From the NCBI GenBank assembly GCA_046289925.1, contig JBKBUN010000126.1:1-9517 (forward strand): a DNA stretch of 9,517 nt, given 5' to 3'. The DNA is from Acidovorax_G sp046289925 (lineage in GTDB: Bacteria; Pseudomonadota; Gammaproteobacteria; Burkholderiales; Burkholderiaceae_C). The notes under the pieces are model-generated. The model made no database searches. It was not told the origin of the DNA and saw nothing but the letters and a program-made list of their open reading frames with translations. The position numbers and the translations under genes were made by a program. This document shows positions 1-9,517 of the stretch, piece after piece (the stretch's first letter is position 1; each line of letters starts with the position of its first letter).

Positions 1-3000
1 CGGCATCGGTGGTCTTGACGCGCTCCACGCGCGCCCAGTCCACCGCCGCGGCCTGGCCGGCGAGTGTGGCCCGCGTGCTGCCCGTGACGGGGGCCGACTC
101 GAAACGCGCCGAGAAGCGCTCAAGCGCCAGGCCGCCCCACAGGTTGGCCGTGGTGGTGTGCCATGCCCCGCCCTGCTGGCGCGCAATGAAGCCTGAGGCC
201 ATGCGGCCCAGGTCGTCCTTCCAGACTGGATCGTCCATCACCGCCAGCAGCAGCCGCGCGCTGTTCACGTCGCCGCTTTGCATGAGCCACCACCAGTAGT
301 CGTCGCGCTCGGTGCTGAACACCAGGCGCGTGCCCTGGAAGGACAGCCGCGCACGCAGCGTCTGCTGAACCTCGGCCAGCCGCTTGTCGCGGTCGGCCAG
401 GTCGGGCATACGGCGCAGGATCAGCAGCCAGTCGATCAGCGCATGCGTGGGCCACTGCTGCGGCGCGATGGTGATGCTCTGCAGCAGGCGCGGCTGCGCC
501 CGGCCGTAGCGCGACAGGGCCTCGATGGCCGCGAGCTTGCGCAGGTCCAGGTCCTTGCGCGGGCTCCACACCTCGCGCTGGATGCGGCCTTCCACAAACG
601 CGGTCAGGCCCTGCTCCATGGCGGCGCGCGCAGCGTCGGGCAGTGCGAAGGCCGGGTTGATCTGGCTGGCCTCGTGCGTGACGGCCAACAGGTAGGCCGT
701 GAGCGTGTCGCTGCCACGGTTGCCTTCGCCCGCACGCGGCGGGAAGTAGCTGGCCAGGCCGTCGGCATCAAGGTAGGTGGGCAATTGAGTGGCCACGCCC
801 TGCCACAGCGCTGCGTCGCGCAGGCCGATGGACTTGCTGACCTTTTGCTCCAGGCAGGCAAACGGGTAGCGGGCCCACCAGTCGCGCACACCCGGCAGAC
901 CTTCGGCCAGGCGGGGTTGCAGCGCCACGCGCACGCCACCGCGGCCGGGCAGCGCGTCGGCCGGGGCCTTGACATCGAGGCTCAGCGGAGCGTCCAGCTG
1001 CACCAGCGTGCCCTGCTGCACCGACAGCGGCACGGCCGGCACGATGCGCTGGCGCAGCTTGAGCGCGTCGCGCGCAGTGCCCAGGGTGTCGCGCGCCTCG
1101 ATTTCCCAGAGCAGCGCCTCGGCTCGGGTGAAGGCCAGTGGCTCGGGGGCGGTGACGTCCCAGGCCACCTCGCGCGACTCTCCGGCCGGCAGTTCGATGG
1201 TCTGCACGGGCAACTCGAGCAGCGTGGCCCGCGGCTTGACCTGCACCTTCATGGGGGCCGCCGTGGTGTTGCGCAGCGTGATCTGCGCACGGAAGCGGTC
1301 GCCCTCGCGCACCAGGGGCGGCAGGCCGCTGATGATCTGCAGATCCTGCGTGGTGCGAATGCTGGCCATGCCCGTGCCAAAGCGTGCCGTGCCGCTGTCG
1401 GCCACGGCCACGACGCGAAAGCGCGTCAGCGCGTCGTTCAACGGCACTGTCACGCGCGCCTGGCCCTTGGCATCCAGCGCTAGCGCAGGCTGCCACAGCA
1501 GCAGGGTGTCCAGCAGTTCGCGCGTGCCTGCGCGCCCCCCGCCACCGCCGGCGGGCACGGCCTTGCGGCCGTAGTGGCGGCGGCCAATGATCTCCATCTG
1601 CGCAGTGGCCGTCTGCACGCCCCAGCTGCGCCGCTGCAGCATGGCATCGAGCAGGTCCCAGCTGGTGTTGGGCATCAGCTCCAGCAGGGCTTCGTCCACC
1701 ACGGCCACGGCCGCCTCGGCACCCGCCGCGGGCTGACCGTCCGGCAGGCGGGCGGTGATGGTGACTTGCGCCTTGCCGCGCACGGGGTAACTTTCGCGGT
1801 CGGCCTGCACCTGCACATCAAGGCGGTGGGCCTCGGTGCCGACACGGATCTCGGCCACACCCAAGCGGTAGGCGGGCTTGCTCAGATCCACCAGCGGCGT
1901 GGGGGCTACGTACTCGCGGCCTTCGTACCAGAAGGCATTCCATCACTCGCGCGGTGCGCGCACGCCCCAGGTGAAAAAGCTGTACCAGGGCACTTCGCGC
2001 AGGCGTCCGCGCAGCGCCAGCACGCTGATGTACACATTGGGCCCCCACGCGGGCTGCACCTTGACCTGCACGGTCGGATCATCGCCCTGCAGCGTGACGA
2101 CCTGGGTTTCCAGAATGCCCTCGCGCTCCACCGCCACCAGGGCCGTGGCCTGGCGGAACGGCATGCGCACCTGCAGGCGCGCCACCTCGCCCGCGCGGTA
2201 CTGTTTTTTCTCGGGCAACACGTCGATGCGGTCGTGGTCTTCGCCACCAAACCATAGCTCGCCCTGGCGCGTGATCCACACCGTGGTCGCGGCCTCGCTG
2301 GTGTTGCCGTCGCGGTCGGTGGCCATGGCCACGAGTTCGATCTCCCCCGCATCTTTGAGGCTGGCCTCGCACAGCACCAGCCCGCGCGCGTCGCTGCGAC
2401 CCGCGCACAGCACGCCCAGGTCGCGCGTTTCGGTGTGGTGGTCGTAACTGTAGAAACCGCCCACCATGCGCTTGCGCGCCGTGGTGGTGATGCGCGCCAC
2501 AGCCTTGACCTTGAGCGCCACGTCCGGCGCGGGCTTACCGTTGTGCTGCAGCGCCAGCGCCTGAAAACGCAGCTTCTGCCGCGCCGAGGCCCAACCGTCG
2601 GCCTTGATGCCGGCCACCACCTGCGCGGGCCACAGGGTGTGCACGCTGCGCAGGGTCTGCATTTCGCCGTTCGGATCGGCATAAGCGGCTTCGAGCACCA
2701 GTTCGCGCGGCTGCCGCACCACCGGCAGGTTCTCGATGGTGATGCGTCCCTGGCCCTGGCGGTCGAGCAGTAGCGGCAGCTTGTCGGCCACGAGCTTGGC
2801 CTCGTCGCCGGCCGCGGCTTCTTCGTGGTCGCCCGTGCCGCTGCGCGGCTGGCCCACGGGCCGCGGAGGCTGGAAGCTCACCCCCTCGTAGTTGGCAAAA
2901 TCCAACACCTTGCTGCGCACCAGGGCCGAGACACGCACCGGCAACTGTGCGGCCGGGCCACCCGACACGTAGTGGACCTGCACCTCGGTCGGCACCGCTT

Positions 3001-5368
3001 GGGGTCGCACCAGCGGCTGCTTCTGCTGGGGCGCAATCTGCCCTTGCAGCACCGGCAGGCGGAACTCCTCCACACGGAAGCGGCCGGTGTCAAAAAAGCG
3101 CTCGGGGTGGGCAGCACGCTGCAGTTGCACGGTGTATTCGCCCAAGCGCGCGGCCGGCGGAATCGCAAACTCGCTGTGCGCACTGAGTCCACCGCTGGCC
3201 GTGCTGCGCCATACCAAAGGCTGCGTGAACTGCTGGCCGCTGCCCACATGGGTGATGACCAGGCTTTCAGGGCGTGCCGCAGGCAGACCCAAACCCCGCC
3301 CGGTTTCGGTGCGCAGCACATGCTTCATCGACACCGTCTCGCCCGCGCGCAGCAGCATGCGGTCCATCACCGTGTGGGCGCGCTCATCGGGCGTGGGATC
3401 GCTGCTCGTGGGCAGGTTGAAACGCCAGGGTTCGATGCCGCGCTGCCAGTCGCTCCAGGTGAAAGCCAGGTCCTGCACGCCATCGGGCCCGGCAGCGCGG
3501 GCGCTCACAAAGTAGCCGCCGCCCTCGCCGCAGCGCAGGGGGTCAGGCGACAGACCTTCGATGCGCGCCACGCCCTGCGCGTCGGTGCGCGCAGTGGCCA
3601 GTTCCTTGCCGCTGCAGTCGGACACGCGCACCTGCGCCCCCGAGACCGGCTGGCCCCTGTCGAGCGTGGTCACCCAGGCCAGCGCGTTTTCCCGCCCGAG
3701 CTTGAAGTGCACGGCCAGGTTGGTCACGAGCGCCGAGGTGCGCACGTACATGGTGCGCGCAGCGCCATGGCGCTCGTCCAGCAGCGATAGGCCCAGCCGC
3801 GGCGAGGCGATCTCGACCACATGGAAGCCCGGCGGCAACGGAATGCCCACTACTTCGAACGGGCGCAGTGCCTCGCCACTGGCACCGGCCTTGCGCTCGC
3901 CCTTGGCCGGTTCTGGCTGCTGGAGCGCTGCCACGCCCGGGCGACCGTCCAGCAGCGACACCATGCGCGTTTGCACATCGCCCGATTCGTCGTCGAGCAG
4001 GCGCTTGGGCAGGGGGCCACGCACCTCGCGCTGCACGTCGTGGCGCGGCAGCGTGAAACGGTCAAAGCGCTGCATCCGGTGCCACCAGGCGATGATCTCG
4101 GCGTCGCTGCCCGGCTGCAGCGTGCGCACCTGCCCATTGCCAGGGGATAGGCCCTGCACGCGCAGCGCGGGCTCGACATTGCGCAGCGTGACAGGCAGCA
4201 GCGCCGGCCCACCTGGGCCTTCGGCCAGGCGCTCGACGATGCCGAAGGGCGCCGCCGCAAACTTGGCCAACGGCGGCATACCTGCCGTGCTCACACGCAG
4301 CGGAAAGCTGCCGGCATTGCGCAGCGAACGGCCAGAGGCGTCCTTGAAATCCTTGGGCAGCTCAATGGTGAAGGCCGAGTCCTGCGGCAGCGGGGCCTTG
4401 AACTGCAGGCTGTGTACCAGGCCCTCGGGATCGGCCGGCTTGTCGCCGGGCCCCGGGTCGCCCTCCAGCTGGGGCTTGAAGGTGTGCCCGCCACCTTTCA
4501 GGCGAATGGCCTGCGCCAGCTTGCGTGGCACTGGGGCGTTGAAGCTCAGTTGCAGCGGCCGGATCGGCAGACAGGCGCTCTGGGCGTTTTCACGCTCGCA
4601 CGCAAACTCGGCGGCAAAGGCCTCGCGCACCTTGTAGGCGTAGCGGCGCTCCACGCTGTTGGTCAGGCCGCTGGGCGTGGCCACGCCCTTGCCATACACC
4701 AGGTGCATCTGCGCTCCCGACGTGAGGCGGCGGTTGCAGGCCAGCGCGTGCAAGGCCAGCGGCTGCTTGGCTGCAAGCGCCTCCAGCCCTTGCGCCCGCA
4801 GCAGTTCCGTGCGCTGCGGGCCGTCGATGAGGCGCACCGGAATGCGCTCGCCCACGCCCTGCAGCGTGCACCAGACGTTGGCCTGCACGCTCTCGGCCGT
4901 GGCTGGGCCATTGAGCTGCAACAGAAAGAACTGCTCCTCTTCGATGGGGGTCCAACTGCCCGGCAGGATCTGGCGCACGAAGGGTCCACCCGTCTGGAAG
5001 CGAAAACTGGTCGTGCCGCGCAGCGCCTCGCCCGCGGGCGACTGAAAGCCCGGACGCGCAGCCACCGTGCAGCGCACGCCAGGCGGCAGGTCGTTGGCAA
5101 AGTCGAACACCCATTCGCGCTCGCTGCTCCAGCGGCCGCTGCCCTGCGAGGCCTGGGCGTCGCTGCACTGCACCGCCACCGGAGCGGGCGCTCGCGCATC
5201 GCCCAACGTGGTGGCCGCGGCGTCGAACTTCACAACCACCTGGCGCACCTGCGCCACCTCGCCCTGCGGTGACAGGCTGCTGATCTGCAGGGCCTGCGCT
5301 GCCGGTGCGGCCAGCAACAGTCCCCAGGCCGCAACGGCGGCCAGCACGCTGTGTGCGGGTGTTGTCAT
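1..5368 (-). pseudogene. Alpha-2-macroglobulin family protein (thioester type), interrupted by an in-frame stop; 3' end beyond window
   Basis: Bacterial A2Ms are large envelope proteins thought to trap proteases: cleavage of a bait region exposes a thioester that binds the attacker. I place the start at 5368 because the next residues (MTTPAHSVLAAVAAWGLLLA, then APAAQA-LQ) form a type I signal peptide. There is no lipobox cysteine, so the product should be soluble in the periplasm, unlike the E. coli lipoprotein. The frame gives 1141 residues, a TGA at 1943-1945, then 647 open codons to the edge. Seen before the stop: YVRTSALVTN near residue 540, DRMLLRAGETV near 670, and the start of the bait-region domain. 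Seen after it: WNAFWYEGREYVAPT, VAVVDEALLEL, a glycine-rich AGGGGG near 1273 in the probable bait region, RFRVVAVA, and the thioester motif YPFACLEQ (Cys1505, Gln1508; codons at 845-856). Conservation on both sides of the stop suggests recent loss. A single-base sequencing error would equally explain it. Confidence 0.9.
1943..1945 (-). other. In-frame TGA stop inside the A2M frame (probable TGG to TGA)
   Basis: On the minus strand the frame reads ...FFTWGVRAPRE, TGA, WNAFWYEGREYV... The family segment here is, from memory, APREWWNAFWYEG, so the stop takes the place of the first of two tryptophans. One transition (plus-strand C to T at 1943) explains it. No indel is involved, since the frame continues unchanged for 647 codons. 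TGA is not recoded in this genome: argH, the kinase and the regulator all end in TGA at sensible lengths. The predicted truncated product of 1141 residues would lack the thioester and most of the bait region. Confidence 0.85.
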
Positions 5369-5375
5369 GGTGTGT

Positions 5376-5383
5376 TCCCTCTC
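5376..5383 (-). promoter_or_regulatory. Shine-Dalgarno sequence of the A2M gene
   Basis: The minus strand reads GAGAGGGAACACACC directly before the ATG at 5368. The purine run GAGAGGGA lies about 7-8 bases from the start codon. It supports 5368 over the upstream in-frame ATG at 5557, whose extra 63 residues do not look like protein-coding sequence. Confidence 0.6.
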
Positions 5384-5394
5384 GATGGGTCCAC

Positions 5395-5423
5395 AGCCTA
5401 ACAAATGCCCGCTGCGTTGGCAG
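5395..5423 (-). promoter_or_regulatory. Candidate sigma-70-type promoter for the A2M gene
   Basis: On the minus strand CTGCCA (5418-5423) and TAGGCT (5395-5400) are separated by 17 bases. The first matches TTGACA at 4 of 6 positions and the second matches TATAAT at 3 of 6. Transcription would start near 5388, about 20 bases before the ATG, leaving just enough leader for the ribosome binding site. The boxes are weak and rest on spacing and position only. Confidence 0.3.
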
Positions 5424-5604
5424 GTCGGTTGCAAGCCCTTACGCGCGTGGCGGCGCACCACCGCTGCGCAGACCCCTGCACTGTTGCACAGAAACAGCAC
5501 ACTGCAGCCACCGACTCCCGGCCAGCGCTGCCGTGCGGTGGCGGCCCGGCTCGGCAATCACGGCAGGGGGTAGAAGCAAAATACAGGCTGCGTGCCCACC
5601 GGCC

Positions 5605-5787
5605 CTACACGCCCGCGGCCGCTGCCAGGCCGTCGCCACAGCCTGCATCGTCAGCGAGCGTGGCCACACCCTTGGCCTCGCGTTTGCTAGCGTACAGGGC
5701 ACGGTCGGAACGGCCCATGGGTCAGTGGCCCAACACCTTCCAGCGCGGCCCCTGGCACAGCGCCACGCCCAACACGCCCTGCGCCCC
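5605..5787 (-). pseudogene. Remnant of a GGDEF (diguanylate cyclase) domain C-terminus
   Basis: GGDEF domains make cyclic di-GMP and end in a conserved helix of the form ADRALYxAKRxGRNRV. The minus-strand frame here reads GVLGVALCQGPRWKVLGH, a TGA at 5722-5724, then PMGRSDRALYASKREAKG and a short tail ending at TAG 5605-5607. GRSDRALYASKRE is a close match to that final helix, and GVALCQG resembles the strand before it. Nothing of the catalytic GGDEF motif or the rest of the domain is present: argH begins just upstream. An ATG at 5718 opens only 37 codons, too little for a functional product. This looks like the scar of a lost cyclase gene, possibly removed by a deletion up to argH. The assignment rests on a short motif. 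Confidence 0.55.
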
Positions 5788-5798
5788 ACAAGCCCAAT

Positions 5799-5815
5799 GC
5801 CGCGGAGGCCGCGGC
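5799..5815 (-). terminator. Terminator-like hairpin after argH
   Basis: GCCGCGG and CCGCGGC form a perfect 7-bp stem around a 3-base loop, six bases after the argH stop codon. The downstream minus strand (TTGGGCTTGT) has only a loose T-rich stretch, so intrinsic termination would be inefficient. It may instead protect the 3' end of the mRNA. Confidence 0.4.
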
Positions 5816-5821
5816 GCCCGT

Positions 5822-7279
<1,458 letters not shown>

Positions 7280-7331
7280 GAGGGGGGCAATAATCCGGTG
7301 GTTCAGACACCCGGACCACCCGGATGCCGCA

Positions 7332-8507
7332 ATGCAGAGCACGCAAATTTTATCGACCCGCCCCGGCGTGACCGACTCGCCGGCTGCGGCTTTGCGCGCG
7401 GCGCGGTTGCAGGGGCGTGTGCTGGTGTTCGATGCCTGCCATGTCGGCGTGGTGCTGCGCGCGGTGCTGTTTGTCGAAACCGTGGTGGGCGTGGGTGCCC
7501 TGTACCACGCAACGACCCCCCTGGAATGGCTGGGCACCATGGCCATGATCACGGGCGGCGCACTGCCCGCCACCCTGCTGTGGCTGGTGGTGGCATGCAG
7601 TCTCAAGCGGCTGCTGCAGCGGGCGTCCACCACGCTGCAATACACGGCTGGTGTGGCGCTGGGCGCAGTGGCGGGCAGTTACGCCTGCGCCATGCTCGCG
7701 CTGACGGGTGTACTGCAACAGCCGCCTTGGGCCGCCAGCGCGGCCAGTGGCGCGCTGCTGGCCGCCATGCTGGTCACGGCGCTGGTGCTGCGCGCCCGCG
7801 GCCGCACCCCGGCGGCCACCACCGCGCGCCTGACGGAGCTGCAATCGCGCATCCGGCCGCACTTTCTGTTCAACACCCTCAACAGCGCGATTGCGCTGGT
7901 GCGCAACGAACCGGCCAAGGCCGAATCGCTGCTCGAAGACCTGAGCGACCTGTTCCGCCACGCGCTGGTGGAGCAAGGCGAATCCGTCATCCTGGCCGAA
8001 GAGATCCGCCTTGCGCAGCGCTACCTGGCGATTGAAGAGGTGCGTTTCGGCCCTCGGTTGCAGGTGCAATGGTCCATCGACCCGCGCTGCGACGAAGCCG
8101 TGCTGCCGCCGCTGCTGCTGCAGCCGCTGGTGGAAAACGCGGTCAAACATGGCGTGGAGCCCAGTCCCCACGGCGGCAAGCTGCGTGTGACAACCGAACT
8201 GCGCGGCAGCCGCGTGCTGATCCGCATCACCAACACCCTGCCGCCGCGCGACACGCCGGACGGCGGTGCACCCCGCGGCCACGGCATTGCGCTGGCCAAC
8301 GTGCGCGCGCGGTTGGCGCTGCTGCACGACGTGGAGGCCGAATTCACCGCCGGGGCGCAAGACGGCTTGTACCAGGTGCGCATCACCCTGCCCGCCCACG
8401 GCCTTGCGCGGCGGCCCGACACAACGCGCCCCCGCACCACCCAAAGACCCGCGACCGGGAAGCCCGGACGCGCAAAGACCGCACGCACGCCGCGCGCCCC
8501 CTCCTGA
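7332..8507 (+). CDS. Membrane sensor histidine kinase, LytS/AlgZ (FimS) family
   Basis: This is a two-component sensor that would phosphorylate the regulator encoded next to it. From the ATG at 7332 it has 391 residues. About four hydrophobic segments lie at 37-58, 66-89, 103-127 and 134-153 with very short loops, so there is no sizeable periplasmic sensor domain. The His_kinase-type dimerisation region follows: LQSRIRPHFLFNTLNS carries the phospho-accepting His177. The ATPase domain shows the N box LVENAVKHG (Asn269) and a G box GHGIALANVRARL (Gly316, Gly318), and ends about residue 355 at YQVRITLPA. A basic Arg/Pro/Thr-rich tail of about 35 residues follows, which I do not expect in this family. 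An in-frame ATG at 7278 overlaps the argH start; 7332 is preferred for lack of conserved-looking residues before it, although it has only a weak GGA for ribosome binding. AlgZ is the best-known relative by family and gene order. Confidence 0.92.
   Translation: MQSTQILSTRPGVTDSPAAALRAARLQGRVLVFDACHVGVVLRAVLFVETVVGVGALYHATTPLEWLGTMAMITGGALPATLLWLVVACSLKRLLQRASTTLQYTAGVALGAVAGSYACAMLALTGVLQQPPWAASAASGALLAAMLVTALVLRARGRTPAATTARLTELQSRIRPHFLFNTLNSAIALVRNEPAKAESLLEDLSDLFRHALVEQGESVILAEEIRLAQRYLAIEEVRFGPRLQVQWSIDPRCDEAVLPPLLLQPLVENAVKHGVEPSPHGGKLRVTTELRGSRVLIRITNTLPPRDTPDGGAPRGHGIALANVRARLALLHDVEAEFTAGAQDGLYQVRITLPAHGLARRPDTTRPRTTQRPATGKPGRAKTARTPRAPS
7347..7374 (-). promoter_or_regulatory. Weak candidate promoter for argH inside the kinase gene
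   Basis: The AT-rich patch AAATTTTATC stands out in G+C-rich surroundings. On the minus strand it gives TAAAAT (7347-7352, 5 of 6 against TATAAT). CGGTCA (7369-7374) lies 16 bases further upstream and is a poor -35. Transcription would start near 7340, giving an argH leader of about 60 bases. If this is right, the argH promoter overlaps the first codons of the kinase. Confidence 0.22.
8450..8472 (+). other. Hairpin at the 3' end of the kinase gene, upstream of the regulator
   Basis: The sequence reads CGCG, A, CCGGG, AAG, CCCGG, A, CGCG: nine base pairs with one A-A mismatch and a 3-base loop. It lies in the low-complexity tail of the kinase, about 47 bases before the regulator start. No T run follows, so it is unlikely to terminate transcription. 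It could affect mRNA processing or relative expression of kinase and regulator. In sequence this G+C-rich, a chance origin is possible. Confidence 0.4.
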
Positions 8508-8519
8508 CCACGGACGACC

Positions 8520-9272
8520 ATGCACATCCTGATCGTTGACGACGAAACCCTGGCGCGCAGCCGCCTGCGCACCCTGCTGGCCGACTGCAGCCTGCCCACA
8601 CCGCTGCTGCTGAGCGAAGCCGCCCATGCGGGCGAGGCCATGGCGCTCTTGCAATCGGGCACGGGCCGTCCGGTGGACGTGGTGCTGCTGGACATTCACA
8701 TGCCCGGTCAGGACGGCCTGCAACTGGCGCACGCCATCCGCAGCCTGCCGCACGCGCCCGTCATCGTGTTCGTGACCGCGCACGCCGACCATGCAGTGAG
8801 CGCCTTTGAACTAGACGCCGTGGACTACCTCACCAAGCCTGTGCGACGCGAGCGGCTGCAACAGGCGCTGGGCAAGGCCCTGCGCACGGTGCGACCCGAC
8901 GCGCCGACACTCCCCCCGGCCGGGCTGGCCCCGGGCGAGGCGCTGCTGATCCAGGACCGCGGCCGCACCGAGCGTGTGCCTCTGGCCGAGGTGCTGTACT
9001 TCAAGGCCGAACAGAAATACGTGACGGTGCGCACCGTCACACGCAGCTATATCCTGGACGGCACCTTGAGCGAGCTGGAAACGCGCTATGCCGAGCACTT
9101 TCTGCGCGTGCACCGCAACGCCCTGGTGGCACGCCGCGCCGTGCGGGCGCTAGAGAAGCACCACGACCCCGACGAGGGCGAAGGTTGGGCCGTGCGTCTG
9201 CAGGGGCTGACAGAGCTGCTGGCCGTCTCGCGCCGCCAGGTGGCGGCCGTGCGCGAAGAACTCATGCGTTGA
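8520..9272 (+). CDS. LytTR-family response regulator, AlgR-like
   Basis: The 250-residue protein has a receiver domain (about 1-121) and a LytTR DNA-binding domain (about 141-246). The receiver shows the acidic pair Asp7-Asp8, the phospho-acceptor Asp58 in VVLLDIHMPG, Thr86, and Lys106 in YLTKP. The LytTR part shows VLYFKAEQKYVTVRT and the family hallmark FLRVHRNALV. Such regulators bind paired sites upstream of target genes after phosphorylation. The gene begins 12 bases after the kinase stop, so the two are almost certainly co-transcribed and form a cognate pair. Only a weak GGA precedes the ATG, five bases away, so translational coupling is likely. In Pseudomonas, AlgR with AlgZ controls alginate, type IV pili and other surface traits; the targets here cannot be read from this window. 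Confidence 0.95.
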   Translation: MHILIVDDETLARSRLRTLLADCSLPTPLLLSEAAHAGEAMALLQSGTGRPVDVVLLDIHMPGQDGLQLAHAIRSLPHAPVIVFVTAHADHAVSAFELDAVDYLTKPVRRERLQQALGKALRTVRPDAPTLPPAGLAPGEALLIQDRGRTERVPLAEVLYFKAEQKYVTVRTVTRSYILDGTLSELETRYAEHFLRVHRNALVARRAVRALEKHHDPDEGEGWAVRLQGLTELLAVSRRQVAAVREELMR

Positions 9273-9275
9273 GCC

Positions 9276-9302
9276 GCGCAGCACCCTGAGCAGGGGCTGC
9301 GC
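9276..9302 (+). terminator. Hairpin terminator candidate after the response regulator
   Basis: GCGCAGC, a bulged A, CCCT, loop GAGC, AGGG, GCTGCGC: eleven base pairs with one bulge, starting three bases after the regulator stop codon. The following ATGCCTTGTC is only weakly T-rich, so it may end the operon inefficiently or stabilise the mRNA end. Confidence 0.55.
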
Positions 9303-9363
9303 ATGCCTTGTCGCACCCGCCATGTTGGCTGGGCGCGCCCTGCCGTGGACATTGATTCAAAAG

Positions 9364-9396
9364 GCTGCTTGTGCTTATAAAACAAGCACAAGCAGC
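9364..9396. repeat. Perfect 13-bp inverted repeat, Comamonadaceae-type intergenic element
   Basis: GCTGCTTGTGCTT (9364-9376) and AAGCACAAGCAGC (9384-9396) are exact reverse complements around a 7-base loop, ATAAAAC. Flanks GATTCAAAAG on the left and TAGCAAAATGATAGCATT on the right are AT-rich, unlike the rest of the window. I recall elements of this form (GATAGCTGCTTG...AAGC...GC, with an AAAATGATAGC flank) as frequent intergenic repeats in Acidovorax, Polaromonas and relatives; this is from memory. It may act as a bidirectional terminator between the regulator and whatever lies to the right. Confidence 0.7.
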
Positions 9397-9443
9397 TAGC
9401 AAAATGATAGCATTCTGGATACAAAGGGCTCTGCGCGAGGCAC

Positions 9444-9517
9444 TCAGCCTAGAAACCGCAGTTGGATGCGCCCGCCAGTGCCGTGATCGGCGCGCCAGGC
9501 AAGGCGAGACGACGCGG
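9444..9517 (-). CDS. Possible 3' end of an unidentified minus-strand gene
   Basis: From the right edge one minus-strand frame is open for 23 codons, ending RADHGTGGRIQLRFLG and then TGA at 9444-9446. A second frame is open to a TAG at 9449-9451 (ending AGASNCGF). The first looks more protein-like and resembles the last strand of an outer-membrane barrel, but the stretch is too short to judge. A minus-strand gene here would converge on the response regulator, with the two hairpins between them, which would make sense of their placement. Non-coding sequence is equally possible. Confidence 0.25.
   Translation of the reverse strand, partial: ASSRLAWRADHGTGGRIQLRFLG

Noticed and set aside
278..1483. 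Long plus-strand open frame (401 codons) antisense to the A2M gene
   Set aside because: It lies opposite a frame with clear A2M homology; its His/Arg/Gln/Ala-rich translation is typical of an antisense shadow in G+C-rich DNA. The same holds for the other long plus-strand frames at 1574-2257, 2825-3790, 3561-4637, 4412-5272 and 5405-6727.
1943..1945. TGA read as tryptophan (alternative genetic code) or as selenocysteine
   Set aside because: argH, the kinase and the regulator all end at TGA with family-typical lengths, so TGA acts as stop. The expected residue is Trp, not Cys/Sec, and I see no obvious selenocysteine-insertion-like context.
1818..2048. Reinitiation at the overlapping TGATG after the A2M stop
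   Set aside because: The ATG is in another frame and its translation has no A2M character, so it would not restore the C-terminal part.
5369..5557. Upstream in-frame ATG at 5557 as the A2M start
   Set aside because: The 63 extra residues would put the signal peptide inside the protein. The ATG at 5368 has a signal peptide immediately after it and a good Shine-Dalgarno before it.
7280..7645. N-terminal extension of argH to an ATG at 7645
   Set aside because: The added 122 residues show no ArgH similarity and are antisense to the kinase membrane segments.

Overview
The window is G+C-rich bacterial chromosome. The codon bias, the protein sequences and an intergenic hairpin repeat near the right end fit a betaproteobacterium, most likely Comamonadaceae (Acidovorax-like). 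That assignment comes from recognition, not from a search.

Left part (1-5368, minus strand): a very large alpha-2-macroglobulin (A2M) gene of the bacterial thioester type. It starts at 5368 with a signal peptide and runs off the left edge. The frame is interrupted once, by a TGA at 1943-1945 where the family is expected to have tryptophan, and is then open for another 647 codons to the edge. The CLEQ thioester lies after the stop, so the gene reads as a recent nonsense pseudogene or contains a base error.

Middle (5369-5821, minus strand): about 450 bp between argH and the A2M gene. It holds a candidate A2M promoter and ribosome binding site, a decayed C-terminal scrap of a GGDEF (diguanylate cyclase) domain with its own in-frame stop, and a terminator-like hairpin six bases after argH.

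Right part: argH (argininosuccinate lyase, minus, 5822-7279) is divergent from a two-gene plus-strand operon: a membrane histidine kinase of the LytS/AlgZ family (7332-8507) and a REC-LytTR response regulator of the AlgR family (8520-9272). Divergent argH next to algZ-algR is the gene order known from Pseudomonas, so these are probably orthologues of that system. Only 52 bp separate argH from the kinase start, so the divergent promoters must be packed together or overlap coding sequence. A strong hairpin follows the regulator, then a second perfect 13-bp inverted repeat of the Comamonadaceae intergenic type, and possibly the 3' end of another minus-strand gene at the right edge.

I found no tRNA, rRNA, CRISPR array, insertion sequence or phage gene. 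I do not see a convincing undescribed system. The most notable points are the single-base disruption of the A2M gene, the GGDEF relic, and the basic tail with an embedded hairpin at the kinase-regulator junction.
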